The notes below the pieces were generated by a model. The model worked only from the letters and a program-made list of their open reading frames with translations, was not told the DNA's origin and made no database searches. 64,000 nt of DNA from Paenibacillus albidus (GTDB lineage Bacteria > Bacillota > Bacilli > Paenibacillales > Paenibacillaceae): positions 46,261 through 110,260 of the forward strand of contig NZ_BMKR01000021.1 of NCBI RefSeq assembly GCF_014644435.1, given 5' to 3'. How positions within the stretch are numbered: position 1 is the first letter of the stretch; every line of letters begins with the position of its first letter. Shown one piece after another: positions 18,112 through 26,275 of this stretch. A program made the translations under genes and the position numbers.

Positions 18112-19301
18112 AAAGGCGAATCCTATGGCTCTTGCTGTTGATCCAGTGTCTATTGTTATCCGGCTGCTGGAGCAGTTCGGCGATAGAAGACTTGAATATG
18201 GAGGTCGGTGTAGCACTCGACATTGCCGATGAGACGGAGGTGGAAGAGAAACTGAAAGCCGCCGGCGGGAGTTATCCGCAGCAGCATAGATTCTCATGTA
18301 CGTTTCAGTTTATTGTTCCACAGGGTGCTGTCGGGTCCAAGAAGGAGGGCTCGCAGTCCAAAAATTTCTATAACATGACTGAAACCGGGGATTCCGTCTT
18401 CGAAGCGGTGCGGGAGCTTTCACTGCGCACGAACCGTGTACCGATCGGGCATCACATGAAGATTATTATTATCGGAGAGAAACTGGCCCGTACAGTGACG
18501 CTTTCCGAGCTGACCGATTTTTTCAGCCGGGACAATGATATCCGCCCCAGCGTTCTGCTGCTGGTCAGCAAGGGCAAGGCAAGGGATGTATTGAACAATG
18601 CATTGCCGGGGCAGACTCCTGCCTTTGTCGTTGAAGGTATCTTTGGTAACCAGAACCGGAATTCAAGAATTTGGCAGCCGGTACCTTTAACCAAGGTACT
18701 TGGTCCGCTGCATAGCAAGAGCAGTTTTGTCCTGCAAAACATCATTTCTTCAGGCTCAGAGAGCAAATTTGCCGGTGTAGGCGTAATCAAAGGCAAAACG
18801 GGGCTGCTTGGCGGCTTTCTGGATGAATCGCAGCTGGAAGGCCTAATCTGGCTGACCGGCAAAGGGCAAGGCGGATTTCTGAAGACGAAGGATCCGGAAA
18901 CGGGGAAGCTTTTGAATTATGAGATCAAGTCCATGGATAGTACAATCAAGGCTAACGTTAAGGATGGCGAAATTTCTTTTGAGGTGAAGGTGGAATCGGC
19001 AGGACGTTTTGCCGAGGTTTTTGATCCGGGCGGGGAGAGGCTGGATGAGGCCATCATCCGGAGAAAGGAAAAGGTACTCCAGGATCATGCGGAAGGCCTG
19101 ATCAGAGGGACAATGAATCAAATTCAGCATGAGCTGCATGCGGATGTGGCCGGTTTTGGCACCAGCCTGCGCATTCATCATCCCGCCATTTGGCGGAAGG
19201 TTAAGGAAGATTGGGATGAAACCTTCAGCGCGATTCCGGTGACGTATAAAGTCAAGCTGAATATTGAGGAGTACGGGGCTTCGGGAACAAGTGCCGAATA
19301 A
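18108..19301 (+). CDS. gerKC: Spore germination receptor lipoprotein (GerKC family)
   Basis: A 397-residue lipoprotein: signal peptide with lipobox LLSGC (C near residue 21), then WWSS-type start of mature GerC, EDLNMEVGVALDIA. Conserved GerC stretches LSLRTNRVPIGHHMKIIIIGE and NDIRPSVLLLVSKGKA are present. It overlaps gerKB by four bases (ATGA). The lipoprotein anchors and supports the receptor on the outer face of the spore inner membrane. Operons of this kind are transcribed in the forespore by sigma G; I did not find a clear sigma-G promoter. Confidence 0.93.
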   Translation: MKRRILWLLLLIQCLLLSGCWSSSAIEDLNMEVGVALDIADETEVEEKLKAAGGSYPQQHRFSCTFQFIVPQGAVGSKKEGSQSKNFYNMTETGDSVFEAVRELSLRTNRVPIGHHMKIIIIGEKLARTVTLSELTDFFSRDNDIRPSVLLLVSKGKARDVLNNALPGQTPAFVVEGIFGNQNRNSRIWQPVPLTKVLGPLHSKSSFVLQNIISSGSESKFAGVGVIKGKTGLLGGFLDESQLEGLIWLTGKGQGGFLKTKDPETGKLLNYEIKSMDSTIKANVKDGEISFEVKVESAGRFAEVFDPGGERLDEAIIRRKEKVLQDHAEGLIRGTMNQIQHELHADVAGFGTSLRIHHPAIWRKVKEDWDETFSAIPVTYKVKLNIEEYGASGTSAE

Positions 19302-19322
19302 AGGGGATTTTGCAGAAAAGGG

Positions 19323-19354
19323 TTGACCCTGACACTGGTGTCAGGGTTTATACT
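19323..19354 (+). promoter_or_regulatory. MerR-type promoter with 20-bp palindrome in a long spacer
   Basis: TTGACC (19323-19328) and TATACT (19349-19354) are separated by 20 bases, longer than the standard 17. The spacer holds CCCTGACAC-TG-GTGTCAGGG, a perfect dyad at 19327-19346. Overlong spacers occupied by a dyad are the hallmark of MerR-family regulation, and a MerR gene starts 40 bases downstream. Confidence 0.88.
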
Positions 19355-19393
19355 GAGTGTAGACCAATTCTCATGAACCCCGGGGTGACTGCC

Positions 19394-19759
19394 ATGAAAA
19401 TAGGTGAACTAGCACAGCAGACAGGTGTCAGCGTCCGCTCACTGCGATATTACGAGAGTCAGGGTTTAATTGTACCGATCCGTCAGGCTAATGGTTACCG
19501 TGAATATTCGCCGCTCGCTGTAGAGACGGTTGAGACCATCAGGTTATATCTGAATCTGGGTCTGTCTACGGAGGAAATTGCCGGATTTTTGCATTGTGTA
19601 TTAAAGAAAAAGGAAGCTTTCTGTTCAGAGGTAATGCCGCTATACCGCAGTAAGCTTGAAGAGATTGAGCGGCAGATCGTGCAGCTTAACCAGATCAAGC
19701 TGAACCTTACGCAGCGCATGGCTTCGATTCTGGAAGAACTAGGTGAAGGCGAGACATGA
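19394..19759 (+). CDS. MerR-family transcriptional regulator
   Basis: A 121-residue activator: helix-turn-helix MKIGELAQQTGVSVRSLRYY, wing NGYREYSP, then a coiled coil from about residue 78. Two cysteines, C68 and C77, lie at the start of the dimerisation helix (LHCVLKKKEAFCSE), a position where MerR relatives bind metals or sense thiol oxidants. The frame is open from 19310, but ATG 19394 with GGGGTG upstream fits both the family start and the promoter at 19323-19354. It overlaps the next frame and is cotranscribed with a thioredoxin-like gene, so a thiol or oxidant signal is plausible. Confidence 0.88.
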   Translation: MKIGELAQQTGVSVRSLRYYESQGLIVPIRQANGYREYSPLAVETVETIRLYLNLGLSTEEIAGFLHCVLKKKEAFCSEVMPLYRSKLEEIERQIVQLNQIKLNLTQRMASILEELGEGET

Positions 19760-19776
19760 GGAAGGAGGAACAGGAA

Positions 19777-20115
19777 ATGACGATGATCCAGGCGCAACAA
19801 GCAGAAGAGGTTCGGACACAGATACATGCCGGCGGCACGGTGCTGGTTGATTATGGAGCGGCTTGGTGCCCGCCATGCAAAGTCCTGCTGCCTATTCTGG
19901 AGGAGCTTGACCAGGAGTACAGCGGAGAAGCGGTCACTATCATAAAAGTGGACTGCGACGAGTTCCCTGAATTAGCCAGTGAAGCGGGAGTCATGGGGAT
20001 GCCGACTGTGGTGATCTATCAGGATGGACAGCCGATGGAGAAATTGATTGGACTGCGGCCCAAGTCCGCTTACCAAGGCGTATTAAGCAAATATGTTCAT
20101 TCTCCAACATTTTAA
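19777..20115 (+). CDS. Thioredoxin-like protein with CPPC active site
   Basis: A 112-residue thioredoxin fold: VLVDYGAAWCPPCKVLLPILEEL with C31/C34, catalytic-site aspartate at VDCDEFPE, cis-proline MGMPTVV and QDGQPMEKLIGLRPK. The dipeptide between the cysteines is PP instead of GP, which should change redox potential. AAGGAGG is 8 bases before ATG 19777, so the earlier in-frame ATG 19756 is not used. It begins 17 bases after the MerR gene. Probably a dedicated reductant controlled by that regulator. Confidence 0.88.
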   Translation: MTMIQAQQAEEVRTQIHAGGTVLVDYGAAWCPPCKVLLPILEELDQEYSGEAVTIIKVDCDEFPELASEAGVMGMPTVVIYQDGQPMEKLIGLRPKSAYQGVLSKYVHSPTF

Positions 20116-20130
20116 CCGTAATAAATCAGC

Positions 20131-20174
20131 AAAACAGCGATTCTCCTGTTATTCAGAGAATCGCTGTTTTGCAT
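20131..20174 (+). terminator. Terminator hairpin; copy 1 of a dispersed hairpin repeat
   Basis: AAAACAGCGATTCTC and GAGAATCGCTGTTTT pair across CTGTTATTCA, then GCATTT. The core GCGATTCTC/GAGAATCGC and the loop resemble the hairpins at 38629 and 47175. It ends the MerR/thioredoxin operon. Confidence 0.8.
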
Positions 20175-20294
20175 TTGGGGGGGGACAGCTATTGCGGCCG
20201 CCGCCCGGACAGTGCTTGTCTACCAGCCAGGAACAACGGTCCGGTCGCGGAGCGTTCACATGAGTGTATCGCCTGTATGAATGAATTAGAGCAT

Positions 20295-21179
20295 TTAAGG
20301 TTTGGCGGCAATATGGATCACATCATTCTGCTGCAGCGCTTCCAGCACCTCGGCTCTAAGCGTATCCATAAAGGCATTCCAGGTTTTGGTGCCGACATCC
20401 AGTTCTTTGGGGCCGATGGCATGCAGGGTTTCCAGCCAGACCCGTTTGTCGTTGATGAGCCCCAGTTGATCCTGAATCTCCTTATATATTTCTTCATGGG
20501 CATGGAATTTGCTGTGAAGCGCAAATGAGGCTGCACTGGCCGTATACCGAAGCTCCTTGGCTGCAATCCGCAGCTGGTGCAGTGAGTCGAAGGCCTCTTC
20601 GGTGGCGGCTTCTTGTTCGCGGAACAAGGCTTTGCAGATTTTTTTCTTCTGCTCGTAGGCCACCTCGAGCTCCCGCATTACTACGTTTGCATCTTTGTTC
20701 GCAACGAATGCCCCGAGCTGCTCCCCGATAAAATGGTTCCACTTCGTCTCCAGTTTCTTACCGGTCAGCTTGGGCAGTTCATCTTGCAGCTTTTGGCGGT
20801 ATTTTTTACGTTGATGTTTCTTGTATTTCATTACGGATTTCAGCAGCTTTGCGGTTTTGGGGTCACCGTCAATCTTGGCCTGCTTGCGTCTGCTCTGGAA
20901 AGAATCAATCAGCACATCAGCATCCCTGACTTTGCCCAATCTCTTCTGGGCCTTTTTGAATACAGGATAGAGGCCGGAGACATGCCCCGGATCAAGGATG
21001 GAAAGCAGGGTCAGGAGCTTGCGGCTGTTCACCCGCGCCTGATGAATGTCCTTGGCCTTGAATTGGTGCACGGCCTGCGCGCTGCAGTCCTGAAAGTCCT
21101 TATACAGCTGGCCCAGGGCAAGCTCCCATTGTTTTGTCCGGTGGAACTGCTTGTCTGTCGAGGGTTGTTCGGCTGTCAT
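20295..21179 (-). CDS. CHAD domain protein
   Basis: A 294-residue, highly charged, all-helical protein. The conserved CHAD histidines and basic residues are in SAQAVHQFKAKDIHQARVNSRKLLTLLSIL, KVRDADVLIDSF and the second half LHQLRIAAKELRYT. CHAD domains bind inorganic polyphosphate. AGGAG lies a normal distance before the minus-strand ATG at 21179. It stands alone, convergent with the thioredoxin-like gene and divergent from the lipL region. Confidence 0.88.
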   Translation of the reverse strand: MTAEQPSTDKQFHRTKQWELALGQLYKDFQDCSAQAVHQFKAKDIHQARVNSRKLLTLLSILDPGHVSGLYPVFKKAQKRLGKVRDADVLIDSFQSRRKQAKIDGDPKTAKLLKSVMKYKKHQRKKYRQKLQDELPKLTGKKLETKWNHFIGEQLGAFVANKDANVVMRELEVAYEQKKKICKALFREQEAATEEAFDSLHQLRIAAKELRYTASAASFALHSKFHAHEEIYKEIQDQLGLINDKRVWLETLHAIGPKELDVGTKTWNAFMDTLRAEVLEALQQNDVIHIAAKP

Positions 21180-21314
21180 GCGGCATCACTCCTAAGGGTT
21201 GTGTAATAGCATGAGTATGTGAGCGTAACCTTTCCCTGCAAGGCATCGTCTTATATGATAAGGATAGCGTGATCATCAGCTTTTTTCAAATCCGGCAGCA
21301 AAGGAGGAAGAACA

Positions 21315-21531
21315 ATGACGGAAAATCGGTTACAATTTCACTATCGGTAAGGGAAATACACTGAATAATGCGTTCAATGTATATCCCGGCGCCATTATTG
21401 TGGAATATCATTATGACGAATTGGATCCGCAGTTTGCCGGAATGGATTGGCAGAGCCTGCGGCTTGTGTTCGGGAAAGAAGGTAGCCAGTGGGTGCTGAT
21501 GGGCATAATTCATGATCAATGGACGATTTGA
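21315..21531 (+). pseudogene. Small gene split by a +1 frameshift, remnant of a secreted-type protein C-terminus
   Basis: AAGGAGG at 21301-21307 is a perfect ribosome binding site for ATG 21315, yet that frame stops after 11 codons (MTENRLQFHYR). The +1 frame is open from 21319 to the stop at 21529-21531 and reads as real protein: YNFTIGKGNTLNNAF, then VEYHYDELDPQFAGMDW, ending QWVLMGIIHDQWTI. One inserted base near 21325 would join start and body into about 72 residues. It overlaps the lipL ATG by 20 bases. I do not recognise the family securely; the ending is like tails of Paenibacillus exported proteins. A sequencing error or programmed shift cannot be excluded. Confidence 0.55.
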
Positions 21532-22402
21532 AGAGGAAACCGGGCAAGAAATAAGTGTGCTTCCTCCAGTTATGGCCTTGTTTGAGCATATGGCCGATGA
21601 GAACGGGGCGGACGGAGAGATGCTGCTCCCGTTCGCCTTTGAAGAAACCTTATGCCGGGATGTTGGTGCCGGGGCAGTTCTGCCATCCCTGCACCTTTGG
21701 AGCCACCCGGGCGGGGTGGTCCTGGGCCTGCGTGACAGCAAGCTGCCTTGTGCCGCCCAGGCCATGGACAGACTGGAGCGCCGCGGCATCCGTACGGCGG
21801 TAAGACATTCCGGCGGCGCAGCGGTGCCGCTGGATGCAGGGATTGTCAACGTATCCCTGGTTCTGCCCAAAAGCCGGGGCAAGCTGGATTTCCATGCGGA
21901 TTTCCGGCTGCTGGCCTCGCTTATTACGGAGGCGGTAGCGGTAAGCCATCCCGAGGCAGCTGCCTGCATCCGCGCAGGTGAAATCGTGGGCTCTTATTGC
22001 CCCGGTGATTTTGATCTGGCTATCGGCGGGCGAAAATTCTGCGGTATTGCCCAGCGGAGGCAGAGTGAGGCCTATTTTGTCCACGCTTTTGTGGTTGTAT
22101 CCGGCTCGGGGCGGGAGCGCGGTGAACAGATCCGCAGCTTCTATGAGGCTGCGGCAGCTGGGGACCAGGAGCTGTCCTATCCAAGAGTGCGCCCGGAGAC
22201 TATCGCCGGGCTTGGCGAATTGGGAGGGCCGGACACCAGCCTGCTGTTCACTGCAGGCATCAAGGAAGCGGCCATGCGCAGGGGAGTGGAGCTTGTCTCC
22301 GCAGCAGCTCTGCGGGAGAAATCGGGCTACACACTGGACTTCCGGGAACCGCGAGTGCTGGAAGCCGCGCGAGTGCTACGGGAACGTTACGCTCAGGGGT
22401 GA
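21512..22402 (+). CDS. lipL: Octanoyl-[GcvH]:protein N-octanoyltransferase (LipL)
   Basis: A 296-residue biotin/lipoate ligase-fold amidotransferase. Stretches shared with B. subtilis LipL are the start of the domain (FAFEETLCRDVG), VLGLRDSKLP, RHSGGAAVPLDAGIVNVSLVLP and GSYCPGDFDLAIGGRKFCGIAQRR, whose C163 is the expected acyl-carrying nucleophile. LipL moves octanoyl groups from GcvH to the E2 subunits of 2-oxoacid dehydrogenases. No good ribosome binding site precedes ATG 21512; it lies inside the frameshifted gene, so translational coupling to that frame is possible. Confidence 0.87.
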   Translation: MINGRFEEETGQEISVLPPVMALFEHMADENGADGEMLLPFAFEETLCRDVGAGAVLPSLHLWSHPGGVVLGLRDSKLPCAAQAMDRLERRGIRTAVRHSGGAAVPLDAGIVNVSLVLPKSRGKLDFHADFRLLASLITEAVAVSHPEAAACIRAGEIVGSYCPGDFDLAIGGRKFCGIAQRRQSEAYFVHAFVVVSGSGRERGEQIRSFYEAAAAGDQELSYPRVRPETIAGLGELGGPDTSLLFTAGIKEAAMRRGVELVSAAALREKSGYTLDFREPRVLEAARVLRERYAQG

Positions 22403-22430
22403 GCAAACCGGAGCGGGGAGTGAGTAAAGA

Positions 22431-22481
22431 GCGTTACGGAAACAGGGGGCAGTGCTTAACCTGTATCCGTAACGTTTTTTT
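22431..22481 (+). terminator. Rho-independent terminator after lipL
   Basis: GCGTTACGGAAACAGG pairs with CCTGTATCCGTAACGT (one mismatch) and is followed by TTTTTT. Confidence 0.88.
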
Positions 22482-22615
22482 GAGTTGCCTGGTAGCGCCT
22501 GGATAGCCTTAACCCCAGGATTCGGCTTAAGGCAGCCACCTCTTCTGCGGCTTGTGGCGTTTGATCGGATAAATTACGAAAGGGTCCGGTCGATTCATCA
22601 TAGGAATGGAACAGC

Positions 22616-23395
22616 TTATTCATACATGTGAGGGCGCCGGTCCGAGAAAATCGGGATTTGCTCCCGTACCTCCCGCACCTTATGCAGATCAATTTCGCCG
22701 CTGAGGATTTCTTCGCTTTGACCCGCCTCACAGATAATATCTCCCCACGGGTCAATAATCATGGAATGCCCGGCAAAGGTGTTCGCCGGATCATTCCCGG
22801 TCCGGTTGCACGCAACCACGAAACACTGATTCTCGATAGCTCTGCTGATCAGCAGGGCCCGCCAGTGTGCAAGACGAGGGAGCGGCCATTCCGCGCTGAT
22901 GAACAGCACTTCGGCCCCTTGCGCCGTATGGGCGCGGACCCACTCGGGAAAACGGATGTCATAGCAGATCAGCCCGGCACATAACGTCCCGTCGAGCGGG
23001 AACAGTCCTTTGGCCGCGCCGGGCTGCAGATAGAGGTGCTCATCCATCAGCCTGAACAGATGCAGTTTATTGTACTCTCCGGCCAACTCTCCTTCGCGGT
23101 TGAACACAAGCATGCGGTTAGTGACATTTCCGTCTGTACTGCTTGCGACAGAACCAGCGACAATGTTGACTTTGTAGCGTCTGGCAAGACTTGCGATGAA
23201 GGTCAGGGTCGCCTGTCCCCCTGGATCAGCAATGTGCTTCAAGCGGGTTAGATCGTAGCCTGTAGTCCATAGCTCGGGAAGAAGAATACAGTCGGGCTTC
23301 GCCGCTGCCGCCGCATGGATATATTTCTCCACCACAGCATAATTAGCCTCAGGATTGCCAAAAGCTATATCAAACTGGATCAGGGATACTCTCAT
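22616..23395 (-). CDS. mtnU: Omega-amidase of the nitrilase superfamily, methionine salvage (MtnU-like)
   Basis: A 259-residue carbon-nitrogen hydrolase. The catalytic triad is E41 (LPELWTTGYD), K110 (EYNKLHLF) and C144 (GLICYDIRFPEW). Length and sequence closely follow B. subtilis MtnU/YkrU, including NVLFISAEWPLPRL-type and RAIENQCFVVACN stretches. It hydrolyses the amide of 2-oxo acids produced by glutamine-dependent MtnE. AGGAGG precedes ATG 23395; the frame is open further upstream to 23497 but unlikely used. A TATAAT box lies at 23423-23428 on the minus strand. The partner mtnE is 1.6 kb away on the other strand. Confidence 0.87.
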   Translation of the reverse strand: MRVSLIQFDIAFGNPEANYAVVEKYIHAAAAAKPDCILLPELWTTGYDLTRLKHIADPGGQATLTFIASLARRYKVNIVAGSVASSTDGNVTNRMLVFNREGELAGEYNKLHLFRLMDEHLYLQPGAAKGLFPLDGTLCAGLICYDIRFPEWVRAHTAQGAEVLFISAEWPLPRLAHWRALLISRAIENQCFVVACNRTGNDPANTFAGHSMIIDPWGDIICEAGQSEEILSGEIDLHKVREVREQIPIFSDRRPHMYE

Positions 23396-23481
23396 GAAAT
23401 CGCCTCCTCTTGTACTTCCCAGATTATAGATGCCGGGCGGAGAATGCAATCCTGTAGCAGGAGAACAGACAAAATTATTGG

Positions 23482-23546
23482 TTGACGGGTCAAGCAATTA
23501 AGTGTAGTATGATTTTTGTAAATAAGATTGTTTGCAATTAATTGCA
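23482..23546 (+). promoter_or_regulatory. Sigma-A promoter and palindromic operator of the MarR gene
   Basis: TTGACG (23482-23487), a 17-base spacer and TAGTAT (23505-23510) form a good promoter. Downstream, TGCAATTAATTGCA (23533-23546) is a perfect 14-bp palindrome just before the ribosome binding site, the usual place for MarR autorepression. Binding is inferred. Confidence 0.75.
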
Positions 23547-23561
23547 TGGAGGGGGAATCTA

Positions 23562-23990
23562 TTGACCACAGCACACTCAAGCGAAGAGCGTATATTCGAG
23601 GGCATGCAGGCGCTCAACAAAGGGCTCAGCCCCAAATTTGAACGTTGTGCGGGCATCACTCCGACGCGGCTTCGTCTGCTGCAGGAGTTATTCCAAGTGG
23701 ATGAGATCAGCCAGATTAATTTGCAAAAGGGAATAGACATTGATGCCGCCGCCATCACACGCCATTTGAAAGGGCTGGAAGAGGCAGGGGCCATCTCCCG
23801 CCGCAACAATCCGTCAGACAATAGAGTCACCCTGGTCTCGCTGACCACACTGGGACGTGAGAAGATAGCTGCCTATAAAGAAGAAAAGAACCGCTTTATT
23901 AACAGTCTGCTTACCGGATTCTCGGAACAGGAGCGGACTCAGCTTATGGATATGCTTGACCGTCTGCAGCACAATATCGACCTGCTGTAA
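23562..23990 (+). CDS. MarR-family transcriptional regulator
   Basis: A 142-residue winged-helix repressor: helices around ITPTRLRLLQELF, recognition region IDAAAITRHLKGLEEAGAISRRNNPSDNR and wing VTLVSLTTLG. The start is TTG 23562, 6 bases after GGAGGGGG. A single cysteine (FERCAGITP, about residue 29) lies near the dimer interface, as in one-Cys quinone or peroxide sensors such as OhrR/YodB relatives. A nitroreductase and an ABM monooxygenase follow, matching quinone-responsive MarR operons. The palindrome at 23533-23546 is the likely operator. Confidence 0.88.
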   Translation: MTTAHSSEERIFEGMQALNKGLSPKFERCAGITPTRLRLLQELFQVDEISQINLQKGIDIDAAAITRHLKGLEEAGAISRRNNPSDNRVTLVSLTTLGREKIAAYKEEKNRFINSLLTGFSEQERTQLMDMLDRLQHNIDLL

Positions 23991-24030
23991 CGGTAACTAT
24001 AATTATTAAGAATAAAGGAGAGTTTTACAC

Positions 24031-24666
24031 ATGAACGCTACACAAACCAATGATTTTATGCAAATTGTTACTGGCCGCCGCTCTGTGAAGAAATATGATC
24101 CGTCGGTGAAAATCAACAAGGAAGAAATGACCCAGATCCTTACTGAGGCCACGCTGGCACCTTCTTCGGTGAATATGCAGCCTTGGCGTTTTCTCGTTAT
24201 TGAAAGTGAAGAAGGCAAAGCCAAGCTGGCTCCACTTGTGCGTTTCAACCAGGTACAAGCGGAGACTTCGGCGGCAATGATCGCCGTATTTGGCGATTTG
24301 AACAATTTTGAGTATGCGGACGAAATCTACAGTACGGCTGTAGAACGCGGTTTGATGCCTGCCGATGTCAAAGAGAACATGCTGGCCCGCCTGAGCGGAC
24401 ACTTCTCGACACTGCCGGCGGATGTGAATAAGGATACCGTGCTGATTGATGCCGGACTGGTCTCCATGCAGCTTATGCTGGTAGCCCGTGCCCATGGCTA
24501 TGACACCAATCCGATTGGCGGATATGAAAAGGATAAAATAGCAGAAACATTCGGCCTGGATAAGGACCGGTATGTACCGGTTATGCTGATCTCAATCGGC
24601 AAGGCGGCCGAAGAAGGTTACGCCTCCGTTCGCCTGCCTATTGACAAGATTGCCGAGTGGAAGTAA
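24031..24666 (+). CDS. Nitroreductase-family NAD(P)H flavin oxidoreductase
   Basis: A 211-residue FMN enzyme of the nitroreductase fold: TGRRSVKKYDPSVKI (FMN phosphate binding), LAPSSVNMQPWRFLVI and YDTNPIGGYEKDKIAE. Similar in length to MhqN/YodC-type quinone and nitroaromatic reductases. AAAGGAGAG precedes ATG. It lies 40 bases after the MarR gene and 18 before the monooxygenase, so the three form one operon for electrophile or quinone detoxification (inference). Confidence 0.88.
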   Translation: MNATQTNDFMQIVTGRRSVKKYDPSVKINKEEMTQILTEATLAPSSVNMQPWRFLVIESEEGKAKLAPLVRFNQVQAETSAAMIAVFGDLNNFEYADEIYSTAVERGLMPADVKENMLARLSGHFSTLPADVNKDTVLIDAGLVSMQLMLVARAHGYDTNPIGGYEKDKIAETFGLDKDRYVPVMLISIGKAAEEGYASVRLPIDKIAEWK

Positions 24667-24684
24667 AAAGGAGGATAACAGACA

Positions 24685-24981
24685 ATGATTATTATTCATG
24701 CTGGAATGCAAGTAAACCCGGAGCGCCGCGTGCAGTTTTTGGCGGAGGTCAAAGAGCTGGTCGCCGCTACACATAAAGAAGAGGGCAACCTGTCCTATGA
24801 GTTATACGAACAGGCCGGACAAGAGAACGCCTTTATGATGATTGAGACCTGGCGCGATGGCGAAGCTTATGCTGCCCATAATGCGAGCAGCCACTTTACC
24901 GCTTTTGCGGGCAAAGCAGCGGAATTTCTGACCGCTCCGCTGGATGTTAAAGTTTTTAACGGAGAGCTTGTGTCCAAATAA
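24685..24981 (+). CDS. Antibiotic biosynthesis monooxygenase (ABM) domain protein, YgiN-like
   Basis: A 98-residue ferredoxin-like dimer-forming protein: IIIHAGMQVNPERRVQFLAEVKELVAATHKEEGNLSYELYEQ and MIETWRDGEAYAAHNASSHF. These match the ABM fold of YgiN quinol monooxygenase and heme-degrading relatives. AAAGGAGG precedes ATG. It is the last gene of the MarR operon. Cofactor-free oxidation of quinols would complement the nitroreductase. Confidence 0.85.
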   Translation: MIIIHAGMQVNPERRVQFLAEVKELVAATHKEEGNLSYELYEQAGQENAFMMIETWRDGEAYAAHNASSHFTAFAGKAAEFLTAPLDVKVFNGELVSK

Positions 24982-25008
24982 TAGGTGATTAAGAGGGGGA
25001 CACCGTCA

Positions 25009-26184
25009 GTGCATACCTTTGAACCGTCCGAACTGCTGAAACGTTTGCCCAAGCAATTTTTTGCCGAACTTGTCGGCAAAGCGGCCGCTGTGGCCGCGCA
25101 AGGGCATGATGTGATCAATCTCGGGCAGGGCAATCCGGATCAGCCGACTCCCGGCCACATTGTTGAGGCGCTGCAGTCGGCGGCGGCCAACCCTCTGAAT
25201 CATAAATATCCGCCGTTTCGCGGACACAGCTATCTTAAGGAAGCGGCAGCGGCCTACTATAAACGCGAGTATGGGGTGGTCCTGGAGCCGGAGAGCGAGG
25301 TCGCCATCCTGTTTGGCGGCAAGACCGGACTGGTTGAAGTGGTGCAGTGTCTTCTGAATCCAGGAGATACTGTACTTGTGCCAGACCCGGGGTATCCCGA
25401 TTACTGGTCGGGAATCGAACTGGCGCGGGCCAGAATGGAAATGATGCCGCTGACGGCGGCCCATGATTTCCTTCCGTCTTATGAGGATATCCCTGCGGAA
25501 GTGGCCGCCAGAGCCAAGCTGATGTTTCTCAATTATCCGAATAATCCGACCGGGGCGACAGCTACGGAGGGCTTCTTCCGGGAGACTGTACGGTTTGCGG
25601 AGGAACATCAGATTTGCGTAGTTCATGATTTTGCCTACGGCAGCATTGGCTATGAAGGACATAAGCCGCTTAGCTATCTCCAGACGCCGGGGGCCAAGGA
25701 GAACGGCATTGAGATCTATACCTTGTCGAAGACCTATAATATGGCCGGCTGGCGGACGGCGTTCGCCATCGGCAATGCCAGCGTCATTGAGAGCCTGAAC
25801 CTGCTTCAGGATCATATGTATGTGAGTTTATTCGGAGCGGTGCAGGAAGCGGCAGCAGCGGCGTTGCTCGGTCCGCAGCAATGCGTGCAAGAGCTCGTGG
25901 ATCGTTACGAGTCACGGCGCGATACCCTGTTGAGCGGCCTGCGGTCCATCGGCTGGGAGGCTAAGGCACCCGGCGGCTCCTTCTTCGTATGGCTCCCGGT
26001 TCCCGGCGGCCACACCTCCCGGAGCTTCGCCGATCTGCTGCTAACGCAGGCGCATGTGGTCGTCGCGCCGGGAATCGGCTTTGGTGCCTGCGGGGAGGGT
26101 TATGTTCGTGTCAGTCTGGTGAGCGAAGAGGCCCGGCTCGTGGAAGCAGTCCGGCGAATCGCCAAGCTTAAGCTTTTTTCCTAA
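25009..26184 (+). CDS. mtnE: Methionine-salvage aminotransferase (MtnE-like)
   Basis: A 391-residue fold-type I PLP aminotransferase closely following B. subtilis MtnE/YkrV: FEPSELLKRLPKQFFAELV, VINLGQGNPDQPTP, FLNYPNNPTGA, SKTYNMAGWR with K241 as the PLP lysine, and LLQDHMYVSLFGAVQEAAA. It converts 2-oxo-4-methylthiobutyrate to methionine, usually with glutamine. The start is GTG 25009 with AGAGGGGGA upstream. It begins 27 bases after the ABM gene, so it may be read through from the MarR promoter. MtnU on the other strand would remove the resulting 2-oxoglutaramate. Confidence 0.87.
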   Translation: MHTFEPSELLKRLPKQFFAELVGKAAAVAAQGHDVINLGQGNPDQPTPGHIVEALQSAAANPLNHKYPPFRGHSYLKEAAAAYYKREYGVVLEPESEVAILFGGKTGLVEVVQCLLNPGDTVLVPDPGYPDYWSGIELARARMEMMPLTAAHDFLPSYEDIPAEVAARAKLMFLNYPNNPTGATATEGFFRETVRFAEEHQICVVHDFAYGSIGYEGHKPLSYLQTPGAKENGIEIYTLSKTYNMAGWRTAFAIGNASVIESLNLLQDHMYVSLFGAVQEAAAAALLGPQQCVQELVDRYESRRDTLLSGLRSIGWEAKAPGGSFFVWLPVPGGHTSRSFADLLLTQAHVVVAPGIGFGACGEGYVRVSLVSEEARLVEAVRRIAKLKLFS

Positions 26185-26231
26185 GCATCCTCCGGGTTGT
26201 CTGCTAGGGCAGGACTAAATAATAACTGTAT

Positions 26232-26275
26232 AGGGATTCTTCCGTTAAGCCATTAAGGCTGAGGGAGAGTCCCTT
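26232..26275 (+). terminator. Probable terminator after mtnE
   Basis: AGGGATTCTTCC and GGGAGAGTCCCT pair imperfectly, enclosing AGCC/GGCT, then TTTCGTT. The short T tract makes it a moderate call. Confidence 0.5.

Noticed and set aside
22456..22755. A 99-codon minus-strand frame at the 3' end of mtnU
   Set aside because: It overlaps the end of mtnU in another frame and the lipL terminator; no coding signs.
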